Source of the DNA: Lachnospiraceae bacterium
Lineage (GTDB): Bacteria; Bacillota; Clostridia; Lachnospirales; Lachnospiraceae
NCBI GenBank assembly: GCA_017461725.1
Contig: JAFTXG010000015.1
Span: 186,001 to 250,000, forward strand
Direction: 5' to 3'
DNA length: 64,000 nt
Under the pieces are notes generated by a model that was given only the letters and a program-made list of their open reading frames with translations, searched no databases and had not been told where the DNA came from. A program made the translations under genes and the position numbers. The number at the start of each line of letters is the position of its first letter. The stretch's first letter is position 1. Of the stretch, positions 38,501 to 46,670 are shown piece by piece.

Positions 38501-39945
38501 AACAATTCATACATCACTACATTTTGATTTACGTCTGCCTGCAGGGCGTAGTTTTTGTAAAAGTCAAACAGATATGTATCGTAACGCATTCCATGGAGCT
38601 GTCTGCGGCTCTTATCGCTATTTTTGATGCCAAAGTACACGAAATCGTGTCTCGTATCACAGCCCACCGCCACCTTGAACCACTCAATCAGTTCCTGAGA
38701 ACTGCCCTGCCAGCCGCAGTCGAAGCAGATGGCATCCTGTGCCAGAAAACCGATCTTCTCAAAGTACCGCAGTGCGTTCTCTCTCTCTTTCGCACACCGG
38801 GCAAGAAATACCTCTTTGTCATACAGATACAGCTGCTTGAATGCCTGCCGCTCCTGTTCTGTGTGGATCACATCGTTGTATGATCGGAATCCCACGTCCC
38901 TCAGATGTCGGACAGACTTTCTGGCAACTCCCAGATAATCCAGTATCTCACCCACCGTCTGACCGTAAATATAAGGGGGAAGGCTCTCGATATCCCGCTC
39001 ATTCATCTCGGTGATGGCAGCCAGGGTCAATGCTCTGCGGGACGTGTAGAGATACTCCGCGTTTTCGTATCCATTCTGTTTGAACAGGTGATACAGGTTA
39101 TATCCATCTCTCGAGAGGAAATAAATCTTTTTGTTTTCTTTTAACGCTTTATCCAGCATAAATCGATACAGCCCCAAATACAGAGGCCCACCGACCTCGA
39201 CACCCAAATTGTACCAGAAGCCTCTTTCATTATCCGCCAGAATCTTGTAGATCCCCTTGTCCACATCGGATCCCGCCGCGTTCTTTACCTTTTCCAGGTC
39301 CGCGTCCGCCTCGTAAATGAAAGTCCTGATGCCGAAACTGCCGGGATACTCGCCGTCATCGCGCTCCTTGTCGCCGATGTGCAGAATATCCCCATAGGCC
39401 ACGTTTTCCCGCTCCGCGACCAGTTCAAACAATTCCCGATTAAACTTGGCCTTATGCTCATCGGCCGAGCAATACAGGTGATCGAAACCACTGAAGCCCT
39501 TTTCCTCCAGAAACTCCGCCAGAATATCAGCAGTCAGGTACATATCGCTGGTGATCACGACCCGCTTTCCCTGATTCTTCGCATACTGAAAGATCTCCAA
39601 CATCTCCCGGTTGGCCGTCAGCGCATCCCTCTCCATCTGGATTTCGTATGCTTTTACCTCGCTCCAATCAACCGGAATTTCCGTGTGCTCTGCCAGCACC
39701 TCGTAAATTTGGTCCATGTTGGCATGAGGATAACCGTGCGCCGCATAAGCTCTTCTACTGGCCTCATTCTGCTCATCCATGCGAAGCTTACGAAAACCAT
39801 GAAGCTGAAAATGTTTTCCCACGAGATCAAAGATAATCTCCGGGCTGTTGGTCTTTCTGAAAAGCAGGGTATCAAAAATATCAAAGGATACCAGCTTCGC
39901 TTTATCGATCTCGCTCTTTAACAGCGCTTTTGTCTGTTCGTTCAT
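35575..39945 (-). CDS. Multidomain HAD-like plus tandem GT2 glycosyltransferase
   Basis: The 1456-residue protein combines a HAD-like domain (about 15-240: FDIFDTLLFRK, ITSDMYL, HIGDKERDDGEYP) and a middle region of unknown fold (240-640). Two GT-A glycosyltransferase family 2 domains follow (about 659-900 with FSIVIPVYN and FMDCDD; about 917-1175 with VSIIIPSRD and LFLNDD), then a beta-rich C-terminal region. Proteins of this build assemble surface polysaccharides at the cytoplasmic face. The start MNEQTKALL is taken 2 bp after the Wzt stop, consistent with coupling; an in-frame ATG seven codons earlier has no ribosome binding site. Each domain keeps its catalytic acids. The sugar specificity is not readable. 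Confidence 0.85.
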   Translation of the reverse strand: MNEQTKALLKSEIDKAKLVSFDIFDTLLFRKTNSPEIIFDLVGKHFQLHGFRKLRMDEQNEASRRAYAAHGYPHANMDQIYEVLAEHTEIPVDWSEVKAYEIQMERDALTANREMLEIFQYAKNQGKRVVITSDMYLTADILAEFLEEKGFSGFDHLYCSADEHKAKFNRELFELVAERENVAYGDILHIGDKERDDGEYPGSFGIRTFIYEADADLEKVKNAAGSDVDKGIYKILADNERGFWYNLGVEVGGPLYLGLYRFMLDKALKENKKIYFLSRDGYNLYHLFKQNGYENAEYLYTSRRALTLAAITEMNERDIESLPPYIYGQTVGEILDYLGVARKSVRHLRDVGFRSYNDVIHTEQERQAFKQLYLYDKEVFLARCAKERENALRYFEKIGFLAQDAICFDCGWQGSSQELIEWFKVAVGCDTRHDFVYFGIKNSDKSRRQLHGMRYDTYLFDFYKNYALQADVNQNVVMYELLFSAPHESVYCYGENGEVIFEKGEGDQEKAEMLAGICDFVQEGMEFVRTYDVEYTPEIAVGHLKRLIHLPTEEEAEKIGDLQNVDGFARLKRQAKYIAYVTQEQLDTNPNIEIYWLQGLLKRHDIPEAVKRVCAARNGIVYPGRNPEYHLEDEHSIRNYHRWLRHEECHPHAVTNLAYRPRFSIVIPVYNTVTEQLEECIQSVLKQTYTNFELILVDDCSSWDNVVPVLRRYEANSHVHVIYRSTNGHISVATNDGIQIAEGDYIVFMDCDDTIEPDALYAFAQKLNENSELDFLYSDEDKLTEDGKIRHLPFFKPDWSPDLFLNMMYTNHLAAYRASIVKAVGGLRTAYNGSQDYDFTLRFMERSDNKRVGHIPRVLYHWRERKESVAYAMTSKNYASEAAKHAKEDYIRRNGIPAYLEYIDGMSQHRIIYEVVGEPLVSIIIPSRDHPDILRQCIESIRKYTSYGHYELIVVDNGSLGVNRQIIEQYLQSVGAKYIYEQAAFNFSRMCNQGAACAEGEYLLFLNDDIEIFQPQWLERMLGHAQQAHVGAVGAKLFYPLSTRIQHAGISNPKNGPMHSFMTLDDQTPYYFGWNRVDEDCIAVTGACLLLERTKFKAVGGFDEDLPVAYNDVKLCFELHRKGYYNVIRNDVVAYHHESLSRGGDMLDDQKLLRLSRERAELFSDFAELKDCDPYLNKNLKGLTAGLSIKHDYDVLEELDLAGCVPVGTAVVDFVNITDSVQITGWSVLEGEGHIEELERYVVFKDPFGKTYGAKAFSFSRPDVAAHFGQPSYLYAGFECTLQRTDLRVDIIPYQIGVMTRARNGVRYLVWCQEINVVRNPKPRALALGDKKLKNFEKRDGSDIQWSLDDCDRGDSFHRIRGFAFKRGNDHHRYSKSLILLNQRGDAYEFEVYPEERIDVAFSFVNEHFLFYTGFVCYVFDSVLERGHEYEVIIRLRNQFDPADIRDIATGRKVCL

Positions 39946-39947
39946 GC

Positions 39948-41189
39948 CTACCGCTTCACACTCCATTCATGATCTAACACCACAATGCCTTCGGCAATAT
40001 AATCCATCTTCACAAAAAAATTTCTGATTCTGGCTTTGTAGTCCAGGTTTACGATACCGGTCTTATCAAAAATACCTGCATCAAAATAATACTCCCCGCC
40101 AATCAGGTTAAAACAGGGATATATGAGCGTAACCTCATTGTACCCCTTTTTCCACGGGATCGTCATATTGTCTAGCTTTGTATTCAGACCGCAGATATAT
40201 TCATTGTCAATCCTTCGGATAGCCACACCCAGCAAAGGGTCCTCAACGGTCTCATCTGCAACCACATAGCCGACTTTCAGGACTACCTTCTGCCCATGCT
40301 TTATCTCCTCAATCTGATGTCCATAAGCATCAAACATGGTAAGACCGCACACCTCGGCGATATCTATTCCCTCCGCATCGGCCAGATAATCATCTGGCGT
40401 TACGCCCGCGGCGGTCGATGACACAAACTGCGCAAGATACTGCTCAATGGAGAGATCACTCTTCAAAAAATCCAGGTACCGATCAGTCACCTCATCGGTA
40501 TTTCCATCCATAATCAGCTCACCGCGGTTCAACCAGATTGCACGGTTACAGAATCGCTTTACCGTATTTACATCATGGGTGACAAACAGGATAGTTTTAC
40601 CCCTCTGCACAAACTCCATGAACTTGTCCATACATTTCAACTGAAATCTGGCATCGCCCACAGCCAGCGCCTCATCCACGATCAGAATATCCGGGTCCAC
40701 ATTGATCGCCACCGCAAAGGCCAGACGGACAAACATGCCGCTGGAATAGGTCTTAACCGGCTGATGGATATAGTCTCCGATATCGGCAAAGGCAAGAATC
40801 TCAGGAATCTTCCTCTCGATTTCCTCCTTACTCACGCGCATCATCGCCGCATTCAGGTAGATATTTTTCATTCCAGAGTATTCCATGTTGAATCCGGCCC
40901 CCAGTTCCAAAAGCGCTGCAACCTTGCCCTGCATCTCTACATCGCCGGAGGTCTGGTTTAACACTCCAGTCAGGATCTTTAAGATAGTGGATTTTCCAGA
41001 CCCGTTTCTGCCCACAATCCCGACAATCTCGCCCTTTCCCACCTGGAAAGAAATATCTCTCAACGCATAATAATCCTTATGGTACTGTCTTTCTTTGTGA
41101 ATCCCCAGCGCTTCCCTGAATCGGTCTTTGGGATCATTATAAATTTTATAGATTTTTGTCACATGATTGACTTTGATAACCTGTTCCAT
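39948..41189 (-). CDS. Polysaccharide ABC exporter, ATP-binding subunit (Wzt-like)
   Basis: The 413-residue protein has Walker A GRNGSGKST (about 59-67), signature YSSGMFVRLAFAVA (about 148-161) and Walker B ILIVDEALAVGD. Residues about 280-405 form a beta-sandwich like the Wzt C-terminal carbohydrate-binding domain, which in O-antigen exporters recognises the modified glycan end. It energises export of an undecaprenyl-linked polymer with the Wzm-like permease encoded 14 bp upstream. The extra C-terminal domain separates it from short TagH-like ATPases. GGAG-type spacing precedes the ATG. Confidence 0.9.
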   Translation of the reverse strand: MEQVIKVNHVTKIYKIYNDPKDRFREALGIHKERQYHKDYYALRDISFQVGKGEIVGIVGRNGSGKSTILKILTGVLNQTSGDVEMQGKVAALLELGAGFNMEYSGMKNIYLNAAMMRVSKEEIERKIPEILAFADIGDYIHQPVKTYSSGMFVRLAFAVAINVDPDILIVDEALAVGDARFQLKCMDKFMEFVQRGKTILFVTHDVNTVKRFCNRAIWLNRGELIMDGNTDEVTDRYLDFLKSDLSIEQYLAQFVSSTAAGVTPDDYLADAEGIDIAEVCGLTMFDAYGHQIEEIKHGQKVVLKVGYVVADETVEDPLLGVAIRRIDNEYICGLNTKLDNMTIPWKKGYNEVTLIYPCFNLIGGEYYFDAGIFDKTGIVNLDYKARIRNFFVKMDYIAEGIVVLDHEWSVKR

Positions 41190-41203
41190 ATCACATCAAG
41201 CTC

Positions 41204-42166
41204 CTACAGTACATCAGGAAAATGTCCCTTTAACCGATTAAACATTTTTACGCCAAGCACATATATAACAATGGTAAGACACCAGAAATATATACTCCAC
41301 TCGGGCTTTTCCCAAAACCACATCTTATCCAGCAACGCATCCCGGTAACCATCCACAATATAATACACCGGGTTCACTTCAAACAGTTTCTGCAGACTCG
41401 CCGGCATCGTCATCTGGGGATTCCACATGATGGGCGTGAGCCAGATACCGATGGTGAGGAAAATATTTACAATCTGAGTCATATCCTTGAAAAACACCGT
41501 ACATGCAGCCGTGATATGGGAAATACCCAGAACAAAAAATGCCAGGCAAAACCCATAGTAGATGATTTGCAGCAGATACCAATCGAAACCATATCCGTAG
41601 ATCAGGGATAGGATCACGACAATCGCCACAAAAAAGCCATGCACGAACAGGGAAGACAACACCTTGAGTACAGGCAAAAATCCCACATTGAATACCACCT
41701 TTTTCACCAGATAATTGTACTCAATCAGACTGCCCGTTGCTCCCACCAACGCCTCCGAAAAGTAAAACCACGGAACGAGACCGGCCATCAGGAAAAGGAT
41801 GAACGGATGATCACTCACATCGCCAGAACGCAATCCAATCTGAAACACAAACCAATAGAGCAGGATCGTGATCACCGGCTGGACATATGCCCAGAACCGC
41901 CCCAAATAAGAACCGGCGAATCTGGCCTGAAAGTCATTTTTTACCAGCGTCATAAAGACCTCTCTGTCCCGATAGATCTCCAGCGGGATTCTGAGCAGTT
42001 CCTCCATATACCGAATGCAGATAATTGCAGTGACATCAATCGCCGCACACATTAGTACCCCATTCAAAACCGACTTCCCGTCGGAGTTAGTCAAACAAAT
42101 AAGTATATTTAACAGAATCGCAGTCAGGGCGAATGCCGCCGCTGCAACCTTCTTTTTGTTTGTCAT
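41204..42166 (-). CDS. Polysaccharide ABC exporter, permease (Wzm-like)
   Basis: The 320-residue ABC-2 permease has an extra pair of N-terminal membrane segments (10-30 and 36-52) ahead of the usual six. The amphipathic coupling region (LVKNDFQARFAGSYLGRFWAYVQP) is typical of O-antigen and teichoic-acid exporters, as is NPVYYIVDGYRDALL near the end. With the Wzt-like ATPase it moves a lipid-linked polysaccharide across the membrane. Its ATG overlaps the methyltransferase stop codon by 4 bp (ATGA), so translation is coupled. Confidence 0.9.
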   Translation of the reverse strand: MTNKKKVAAAAFALTAILLNILICLTNSDGKSVLNGVLMCAAIDVTAIICIRYMEELLRIPLEIYRDREVFMTLVKNDFQARFAGSYLGRFWAYVQPVITILLYWFVFQIGLRSGDVSDHPFILFLMAGLVPWFYFSEALVGATGSLIEYNYLVKKVVFNVGFLPVLKVLSSLFVHGFFVAIVVILSLIYGYGFDWYLLQIIYYGFCLAFFVLGISHITAACTVFFKDMTQIVNIFLTIGIWLTPIMWNPQMTMPASLQKLFEVNPVYYIVDGYRDALLDKMWFWEKPEWSIYFWCLTIVIYVLGVKMFNRLKGHFPDVL

Positions 42167-43995
42167 ACGCTTTCCTCTTTATCCAACACTCGTTTAACAC
42201 GGCGCTTTATCCCCCGCAAGGCACGTGGAATAAAGGCGCGCACCCGCACTCCCGCAAATTTCAGATTGCGGCAGAAACTCACCACTCTCTTGATAATCCG
42301 GACATATTTTTCAATACCTCTGTATTCTTTCAACTCATTTTCCAATGAGATAATGTATTTTTCCTTATTAATCATCAGGACAGTGTAAGCATCGATATCA
42401 CCGTGAAGTTCTATCCCCTCCGCAGTCAGCGCTGCTATCCGATTCTCCAAAGCAGCTTTCTCACCGATCAACCTCGCACGCTCGTTTTCCAGATGAGTTT
42501 TCTCACTGAGCAAGGAAGCGATCTCGCTCTCCAGACACTGTTTTTCGCCGGTCAGCGCCACAATCTCATTTCTCAGGCTCTGATTATCTCCAGTCAACTC
42601 CTCAATCCGGTTTTTCAGACCCTGATTTTCTCCAGCCAACTCTTCGATCCGATTTTTCAGACCCTGATTTTCTCCGGTCAACTCCTCAATCCGGTTTTTC
42701 AGACCCTGATTTTCTCCGGTCAGCGCTGCGATCTCGCTCTCCAGACCTGCTTTCTCACCAGTCATGACCGCAATCTCATTTTCCAGACGCACCTTCACCG
42801 CCGCCAAGCCCGCGTTTACTTCGGACAGCTCATTCATCGTGCGATGTAACTGGCCTCTCTCCACGTCAGTATCTCTGCGAAGGTTCTCAAACGCAGAATG
42901 CTTATCCGCATAAGCGGATTCCACGACCTCTATATATCCCGCACCCGGAAGAATGATTTCGGCGTCGATAATGATCGGCTCATCCGGGAGTAACACCTCC
43001 GCATACACCATCGGATCCTCGCCGCAAAGCAAGATGCCCTTCTCTGTCTGTCCGCCATCCGGAATAATCAGTGTCAGCTCTTCATCCCCCTGGCGCATGG
43101 ACATCCCGCGGAGAATACAACTCTGAAACTCCACCGGATCCAACCGGATTCTCCGGATATCCCCGGTGTTTTCCACTTCATAATGAGCGATATAACTTCC
43201 GTCACCGGAATACACAGAGTCAAATCCAATCACGCTCTCCGCATTAAAATCGTTTCCCTTATCCAGATAAATATGGCTTCTCAGCGACGGGGCTTTGAAC
43301 GAGTATGTACTCTCTCCGCCTTCGTCTTTATCCAACGTGACGACAAACTGATAAACCTCTCCGCACTTTCGCTCCTTCAATATATTTTCCAACAGACGGT
43401 TCTCATTCCGATCACTCTGCGCATACTGCTCGGTATCACCGGTGGCACAGTAAGTCCCTTCAACTGTCCGAATGTGCAGCCCGCTCTTCGCGGCAAGAGT
43501 CCCAATGTTTTCCATTCCCCAAAAATGTACATGGGTATCGTCCAGCAAACCCGTCTCAGTATAGTCGAAATGCTCCGCATAGGCTTTCAGCAATATATCA
43601 TTGTGCGTAATATTAGGAACAGAGACATACATCTGCCCGTCATCCTTCAGAAGCTTCGCCGCACACTCAAGTACCTTTTCCGGTGATGTGAGATGTTCCA
43701 GAACATCCGCAAATACGATGGCATCAAAAACAATCCCTTCGAACTTTTCGGCCCAACGGAAATGCATAATATCATCGCATAGCCCATCCTCCGCATACTG
43801 TAATGCAGTCTCATATGCGCTCTGATCGTATTCCACAATATAGACCCGGCACCCCAGGTTTTCCTTCATATAACGGGTCATTCTGCCCGTGGCGCAACCG
43901 AACTCTAAAACAACCGACCCTTTTTCTACCCGGTTTAAGATAATCCCTGTCGATGTATTCTGCGATAGCGTCATTTCGAAATCATACTTTGACAT
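42163..43995 (-). CDS. SAM-dependent methyltransferase with long coiled-coil tail
   Basis: The 610-residue protein has a class I methyltransferase domain (about 20-200): the SAM-binding motif VVLEFGCATGRMTRYM, acidic VEYDQSA, and FADVLEHL...DDGQMYVSVPN. A beta-rich middle (200-360) is followed by a coiled coil (about 375-540) built of 14-residue units (LTGENQGLKNRIEE), then a basic C-terminus. It is encoded just upstream of the exporter. In O9a-type systems a terminal methyltransferase/kinase (WbdD) caps the chain and its coiled coil acts as a ruler for chain length; a similar role here is an inference. AAGGGG precedes the ATG. It is the first gene of the operon. Confidence 0.85.
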   Translation of the reverse strand: MSKYDFEMTLSQNTSTGIILNRVEKGSVVLEFGCATGRMTRYMKENLGCRVYIVEYDQSAYETALQYAEDGLCDDIMHFRWAEKFEGIVFDAIVFADVLEHLTSPEKVLECAAKLLKDDGQMYVSVPNITHNDILLKAYAEHFDYTETGLLDDTHVHFWGMENIGTLAAKSGLHIRTVEGTYCATGDTEQYAQSDRNENRLLENILKERKCGEVYQFVVTLDKDEGGESTYSFKAPSLRSHIYLDKGNDFNAESVIGFDSVYSGDGSYIAHYEVENTGDIRRIRLDPVEFQSCILRGMSMRQGDEELTLIIPDGGQTEKGILLCGEDPMVYAEVLLPDEPIIIDAEIILPGAGYIEVVESAYADKHSAFENLRRDTDVERGQLHRTMNELSEVNAGLAAVKVRLENEIAVMTGEKAGLESEIAALTGENQGLKNRIEELTGENQGLKNRIEELAGENQGLKNRIEELTGDNQSLRNEIVALTGEKQCLESEIASLLSEKTHLENERARLIGEKAALENRIAALTAEGIELHGDIDAYTVLMINKEKYIISLENELKEYRGIEKYVRIIKRVVSFCRNLKFAGVRVRAFIPRALRGIKRRVKRVLDKEESV

Positions 43996-44151
43996 TCACG
44001 ATTTCCCCTTTGCTGTGCCATTAACCAACATCAGCCGCCGCGGAGGTGGCTTCAATATATACAGAACGTCATCATAAACCGAGCCAGTCTGGACCTCGGC
44101 TTAAAACGATATCATCTGGATTTTTTGCATAATAAAGCATTCTACTAAATC

Positions 44152-44180
44152 ATTATATTAGCTTTGGTATAGATATGCAA
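44152..44180 (-). promoter_or_regulatory. Promoter of the polysaccharide/surface-protein operon
   Basis: TTGCAT (44175-44180), 17-bp spacer and a perfect TATAAT (44152-44157), giving a leader of about 150 nt that contains a small nested hairpin (CCGAG...CTCGG around 44081-44102). The rest of the AT-rich gap to 44372 holds nothing recognisable. Confidence 0.65.
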
Positions 44181-44372
44181 GTATAAAACAAAAAACTTTT
44201 CTGAAAACTTTCTGTTATTTTGACTGAATTTTATAGTAACTTTTTCCTGTTTTTTTGCCGTTCCGGGATTTTTTAACGAAACACTTCCAGATTTTATGAA
44301 ATAATGCATTTTGACCAGATATACACAAACGATAGAGATTGCTGCATCCTTTTTGGGGACAAAATTTGTACT

Positions 44373-44415
44373 AAAAAAGAGGACTCCCAGCTCATATAAA
44401 CCAGAAGTCCTCTTT
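44373..44415 (-). terminator. Intrinsic terminator of the ferredoxin gene
   Basis: AAAGAGGACT (44376-44385) pairs with AGTCCTCTTT (44406-44415), and the minus strand ends in TTTTTT. Confidence 0.8.
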
Positions 44416-44461
44416 GTTTTCAGGGATGTCTCCCACCCCTTTTGATGTACTCGCTCTGAAA

Positions 44462-44632
44462 TTACTCAGCTACGATAGCTCCCTGAGGACATACATCCTC
44501 ACAAGCGCCGCAATCTACACAGGTATCTGCGTCAACAACGTACTTGTCATCGCCCTCAGCGATAGCCTCTACGGGGCACTCTGCTGCGCAAGCGCCGCAG
44601 GAAATGCAATCGTCATTAATTACGTGTGCCAT
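44462..44632 (-). CDS. 2[4Fe-4S] ferredoxin, clostridial type
   Basis: The 56-residue protein has two CxxCxxCxxxCP clusters: CISCGACAAECP (9-20) and CVDCGACEDVCP (38-49). Length and spacing match the small clostridial ferredoxins that carry electrons for pyruvate:ferredoxin oxidoreductase, hydrogenase and related anaerobic enzymes in the cytoplasm. AAAGGAGG lies 8 nt before the ATG. It is a single-gene unit with its own promoter and terminator, as expected for an abundant carrier. Confidence 0.96.
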   Translation of the reverse strand: MAHVINDDCISCGACAAECPVEAIAEGDDKYVVDADTCVDCGACEDVCPQGAIVAE

Positions 44633-44688
44633 AATAAAATCCTCCTTTTGCTCTATGTGGCAAATATCTCTGCCACCATGATAAGGTC

Positions 44689-44717
44689 ATTGTAATACAC
44701 CCCTTGATAAATTTCAA
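44689..44717 (-). promoter_or_regulatory. Promoter of the ferredoxin gene
   Basis: TTGAAA (44712-44717), 17-bp spacer and TACAAT (44689-44694), about 55 bp before the start. Confidence 0.75.
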
Positions 44718-44762
44718 GTGGTATTTTCAGGTGAAATGGTATTTCTGTAGATACAGAGGAGC

Positions 44763-45932
44763 TTACTGTGCCGCTGTAGTGGGCTCCGCCTCGGATGCCT
44801 CTACCGGAATACCGCTCTCCATAACACGGTCGATAATCTCAGTCCAGAGGATATCATTCTCCAGACGCTCTCTACTATAATACGCCTCCAGCGCTGCTGC
44901 ATCCGCAAAGGAGGTAGAGTACTGGCTATAGAAATCTGCCAGTGCCGCCTGGTAATCCTCCTCGGATACAGACAAGCCCTCAGCCTTTACGATCGCACGG
45001 CAAACCAACTCCTGCTCCATACACTGAGTCGCATACTCGTCAGCCTGCTTCTCGAACTCTTCCTGTGTCATCCCAGTCAGTTCCAGATAATCCTCCAGCG
45101 TCATCCCATACATCTGTACCGTACTCTGGTACTGGGAGATCAACGTCTGATAATAGTAATCATAGATTTCTTCATTCACCTTCAGGATCTCGGCATTCTC
45201 CACTGCTTTCTGCCATACAGCGGCGCGGAACGCCTCCTCAACACTCTCTGTCTTGGCCTCCTGCATGTTTTTGAGCATATCGGCTCTCATCTCTTCCTCG
45301 TCCGCATATCCCAGCTCAACTGCAAGTGCATCGTCAAACTCGGGGACCACATTCTCACCGCAGAGATAGTTTACGGTCACGGTGAAAATAACGGCCTTTC
45401 CTGCCAGATCAGTGTTTCCGTAATTTTCGGGGAAGGTCAGGTTAAGGTCAACCGTCTCACCAACCTTAACACCAATCAGACCGGACTCAAAACCATCAAT
45501 AAAGGTGTTGGAACCGATCGTCAGCTCATACTCGCCAGTGCCGCCTTCAAATGCCACACCGTCCAGTGTTCCCACATAATAAATACCAACCGTATCTCCA
45601 TCGGCAACGGTACCCTCTGTAAGCTTTTCCGGAGCAGCATTTGCCTCACAGGCATAGTCAATCGCCTCCTGGATTTCCTCGTCAGTGATGGTATCATCCC
45701 CTCTGACCGCCTCCAGATTCATATACTCACCGAGCACCACGTACTCACTGATATCATCGATCTGCACCATCGGTGCCATCGTCTCAGGCTCAGAAACACT
45801 TCCGGATGTCTCTGTGCCCGCTCCGGTGGGAGTCTCAGTACCCTCGTCCTGCTTGTCCTTACATCCACCCAGCGCTGACACCATCAAAAGCACCATCAAG
45901 AGTGCCAGAACCTTCTGTAACTGTTTTTTCAT
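44763..45932 (-). CDS. Exported trigger-factor-like FKBP peptidyl-prolyl isomerase lipoprotein
   Basis: The 389-residue protein has a lipoprotein signal (MKKQLQKVLALLMVLLMVSALGGC, Cys at 24), a Thr/Glu/Gly-rich linker, an FKBP-type domain (about 105-190: DGDTVGIYYVGTLDG, FIDGFESGLIGVKVGE) and a trigger-factor C-terminal chaperone-like domain (190-375). The ribosome-binding N-terminal domain of true trigger factor is absent, so this is an extracellular foldase anchored in the membrane. It probably helps secreted proteins fold, much as PrsA does. The start at 45932 is chosen for its basic signal peptide and the GGAGAG site; an upstream ATG in frame would spoil the signal. Confidence 0.9.
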   Translation of the reverse strand: MKKQLQKVLALLMVLLMVSALGGCKDKQDEGTETPTGAGTETSGSVSEPETMAPMVQIDDISEYVVLGEYMNLEAVRGDDTITDEEIQEAIDYACEANAAPEKLTEGTVADGDTVGIYYVGTLDGVAFEGGTGEYELTIGSNTFIDGFESGLIGVKVGETVDLNLTFPENYGNTDLAGKAVIFTVTVNYLCGENVVPEFDDALAVELGYADEEEMRADMLKNMQEAKTESVEEAFRAAVWQKAVENAEILKVNEEIYDYYYQTLISQYQSTVQMYGMTLEDYLELTGMTQEEFEKQADEYATQCMEQELVCRAIVKAEGLSVSEEDYQAALADFYSQYSTSFADAAALEAYYSRERLENDILWTEIIDRVMESGIPVEASEAEPTTAAQ

Positions 45933-46121
45933 CACAACTCTCCAATCTGCTGCCGGACATCGGCAGCCTGTAATCACTCATCCGTCCTCATCCCCGTCTG
46001 AAATGACGCTGAAAAAAAGACACTCTTATCTTTATATCACAGAGCCCCCAAAAAAGAAAGTCTTTTCACAAAAAATACATGAACTTCCGTCTAACTTCAA
46101 CATGATTTTTTGAAAAAACTC

Positions 46122-46149
46122 TTGTCTTTTTTGCAGTTTGTGGTATAAT
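46122..46149 (+). promoter_or_regulatory. Promoter of the cold-shock gene
   Basis: TTGTCT (46122-46127), 16-bp spacer and a perfect TATAAT (46144-46149). The predicted transcript has a leader of about 125 nt. Confidence 0.75.
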
Positions 46150-46178
46150 CAGTTCCAGATTCACCGAAGTAAAAGTAA

Positions 46179-46239
46179 TTCACGTATTTTCAGAGATTAT
46201 CTTTTTACGAGAGGTCTCTGAAAATATGTGAATTTTTTT
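46179..46239 (+). promoter_or_regulatory. Terminator-like hairpin in the cold-shock leader
   Basis: Two 18-nt arms (46179-46196 and 46215-46232) pair throughout, with one G-U, around an 18-nt loop, and seven T residues follow (46233-46239). It lies about 43 nt before the coding start. It has the form of an intrinsic terminator inside the leader, so it may be an attenuator or RNA thermometer controlled by temperature or by the Csp protein itself. Confidence 0.7.
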
Positions 46240-46281
46240 ATGAACGCAGAATCAAAAATTTTTTATGTGGAGGGTACCAAC

Positions 46282-46482
46282 ATGAATAAGGGTACAGTTA
46301 AGTGGTTCAATTCTGAGAAGGGTTATGGTTTCATCACCGCTGAGGGCGGCGAGGATGTATTCGTACATTTCTCTGCTATCAACGCTGAGGGCTTCAAGAC
46401 TCTGGAAGAGGGCCAGGCAGTTACCTTCGATGTTGTTGAGGGCAACCGTGGCAAGCAGGCTGCAAACGTTACCAAGTGCTAA
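46282..46482 (+). CDS. Cold-shock protein (CspA family)
   Basis: The 66-residue OB-fold protein begins [18 protein letters not shown], with RNP1 (KGYGFI) and RNP2 (VFVHFS) RNA-binding motifs. It binds single-stranded RNA and DNA, melts mRNA structure and can act as an antiterminator. GTGGAGGG lies 8 nt before the ATG; an in-frame ATG at 46228 would place residues inside the hairpin leader and has no ribosome binding site. The gene stands alone, with a strong terminator. Confidence 0.97.
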   Translation: MNKGTVKWFNSEKGYGFITAEGGEDVFVHFSAINAEGFKTLEEGQAVTFDVVEGNRGKQAANVTKC

Positions 46483-46518
46483 TTTTTAGCAGCACTGCCC
46501 GGATATAACCGAGCATTC

Positions 46519-46549
46519 AAATCCCCCGGCAGAGTGCCGGGGGATTTTT
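46519..46549 (+). terminator. Intrinsic terminator of the cold-shock gene
   Basis: AAATCCCCCGGCA pairs with TGCCGGGGGATTT around a 3-nt loop, running into TTTTTC. Confidence 0.92.
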
Positions 46550-46670
46550 CATTTTACAGCTGTTTCACGTTGTCGATTCGGGCAGGTTTCACAGCTGTCT
46601 TCATTCTTCTGTCCTGCCGCGCCTCACCGGGCCGGCCTGACACACTACCACATCACAGGAGGAAATTCAC

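Noticed and set aside
43996..44372. Possible small RNA gene in the AT-rich gap before the polysaccharide operon
   Set aside because: Only a promoter and a small leader hairpin pointing to the methyltransferase gene are visible; there is no separate promoter-terminator pair.
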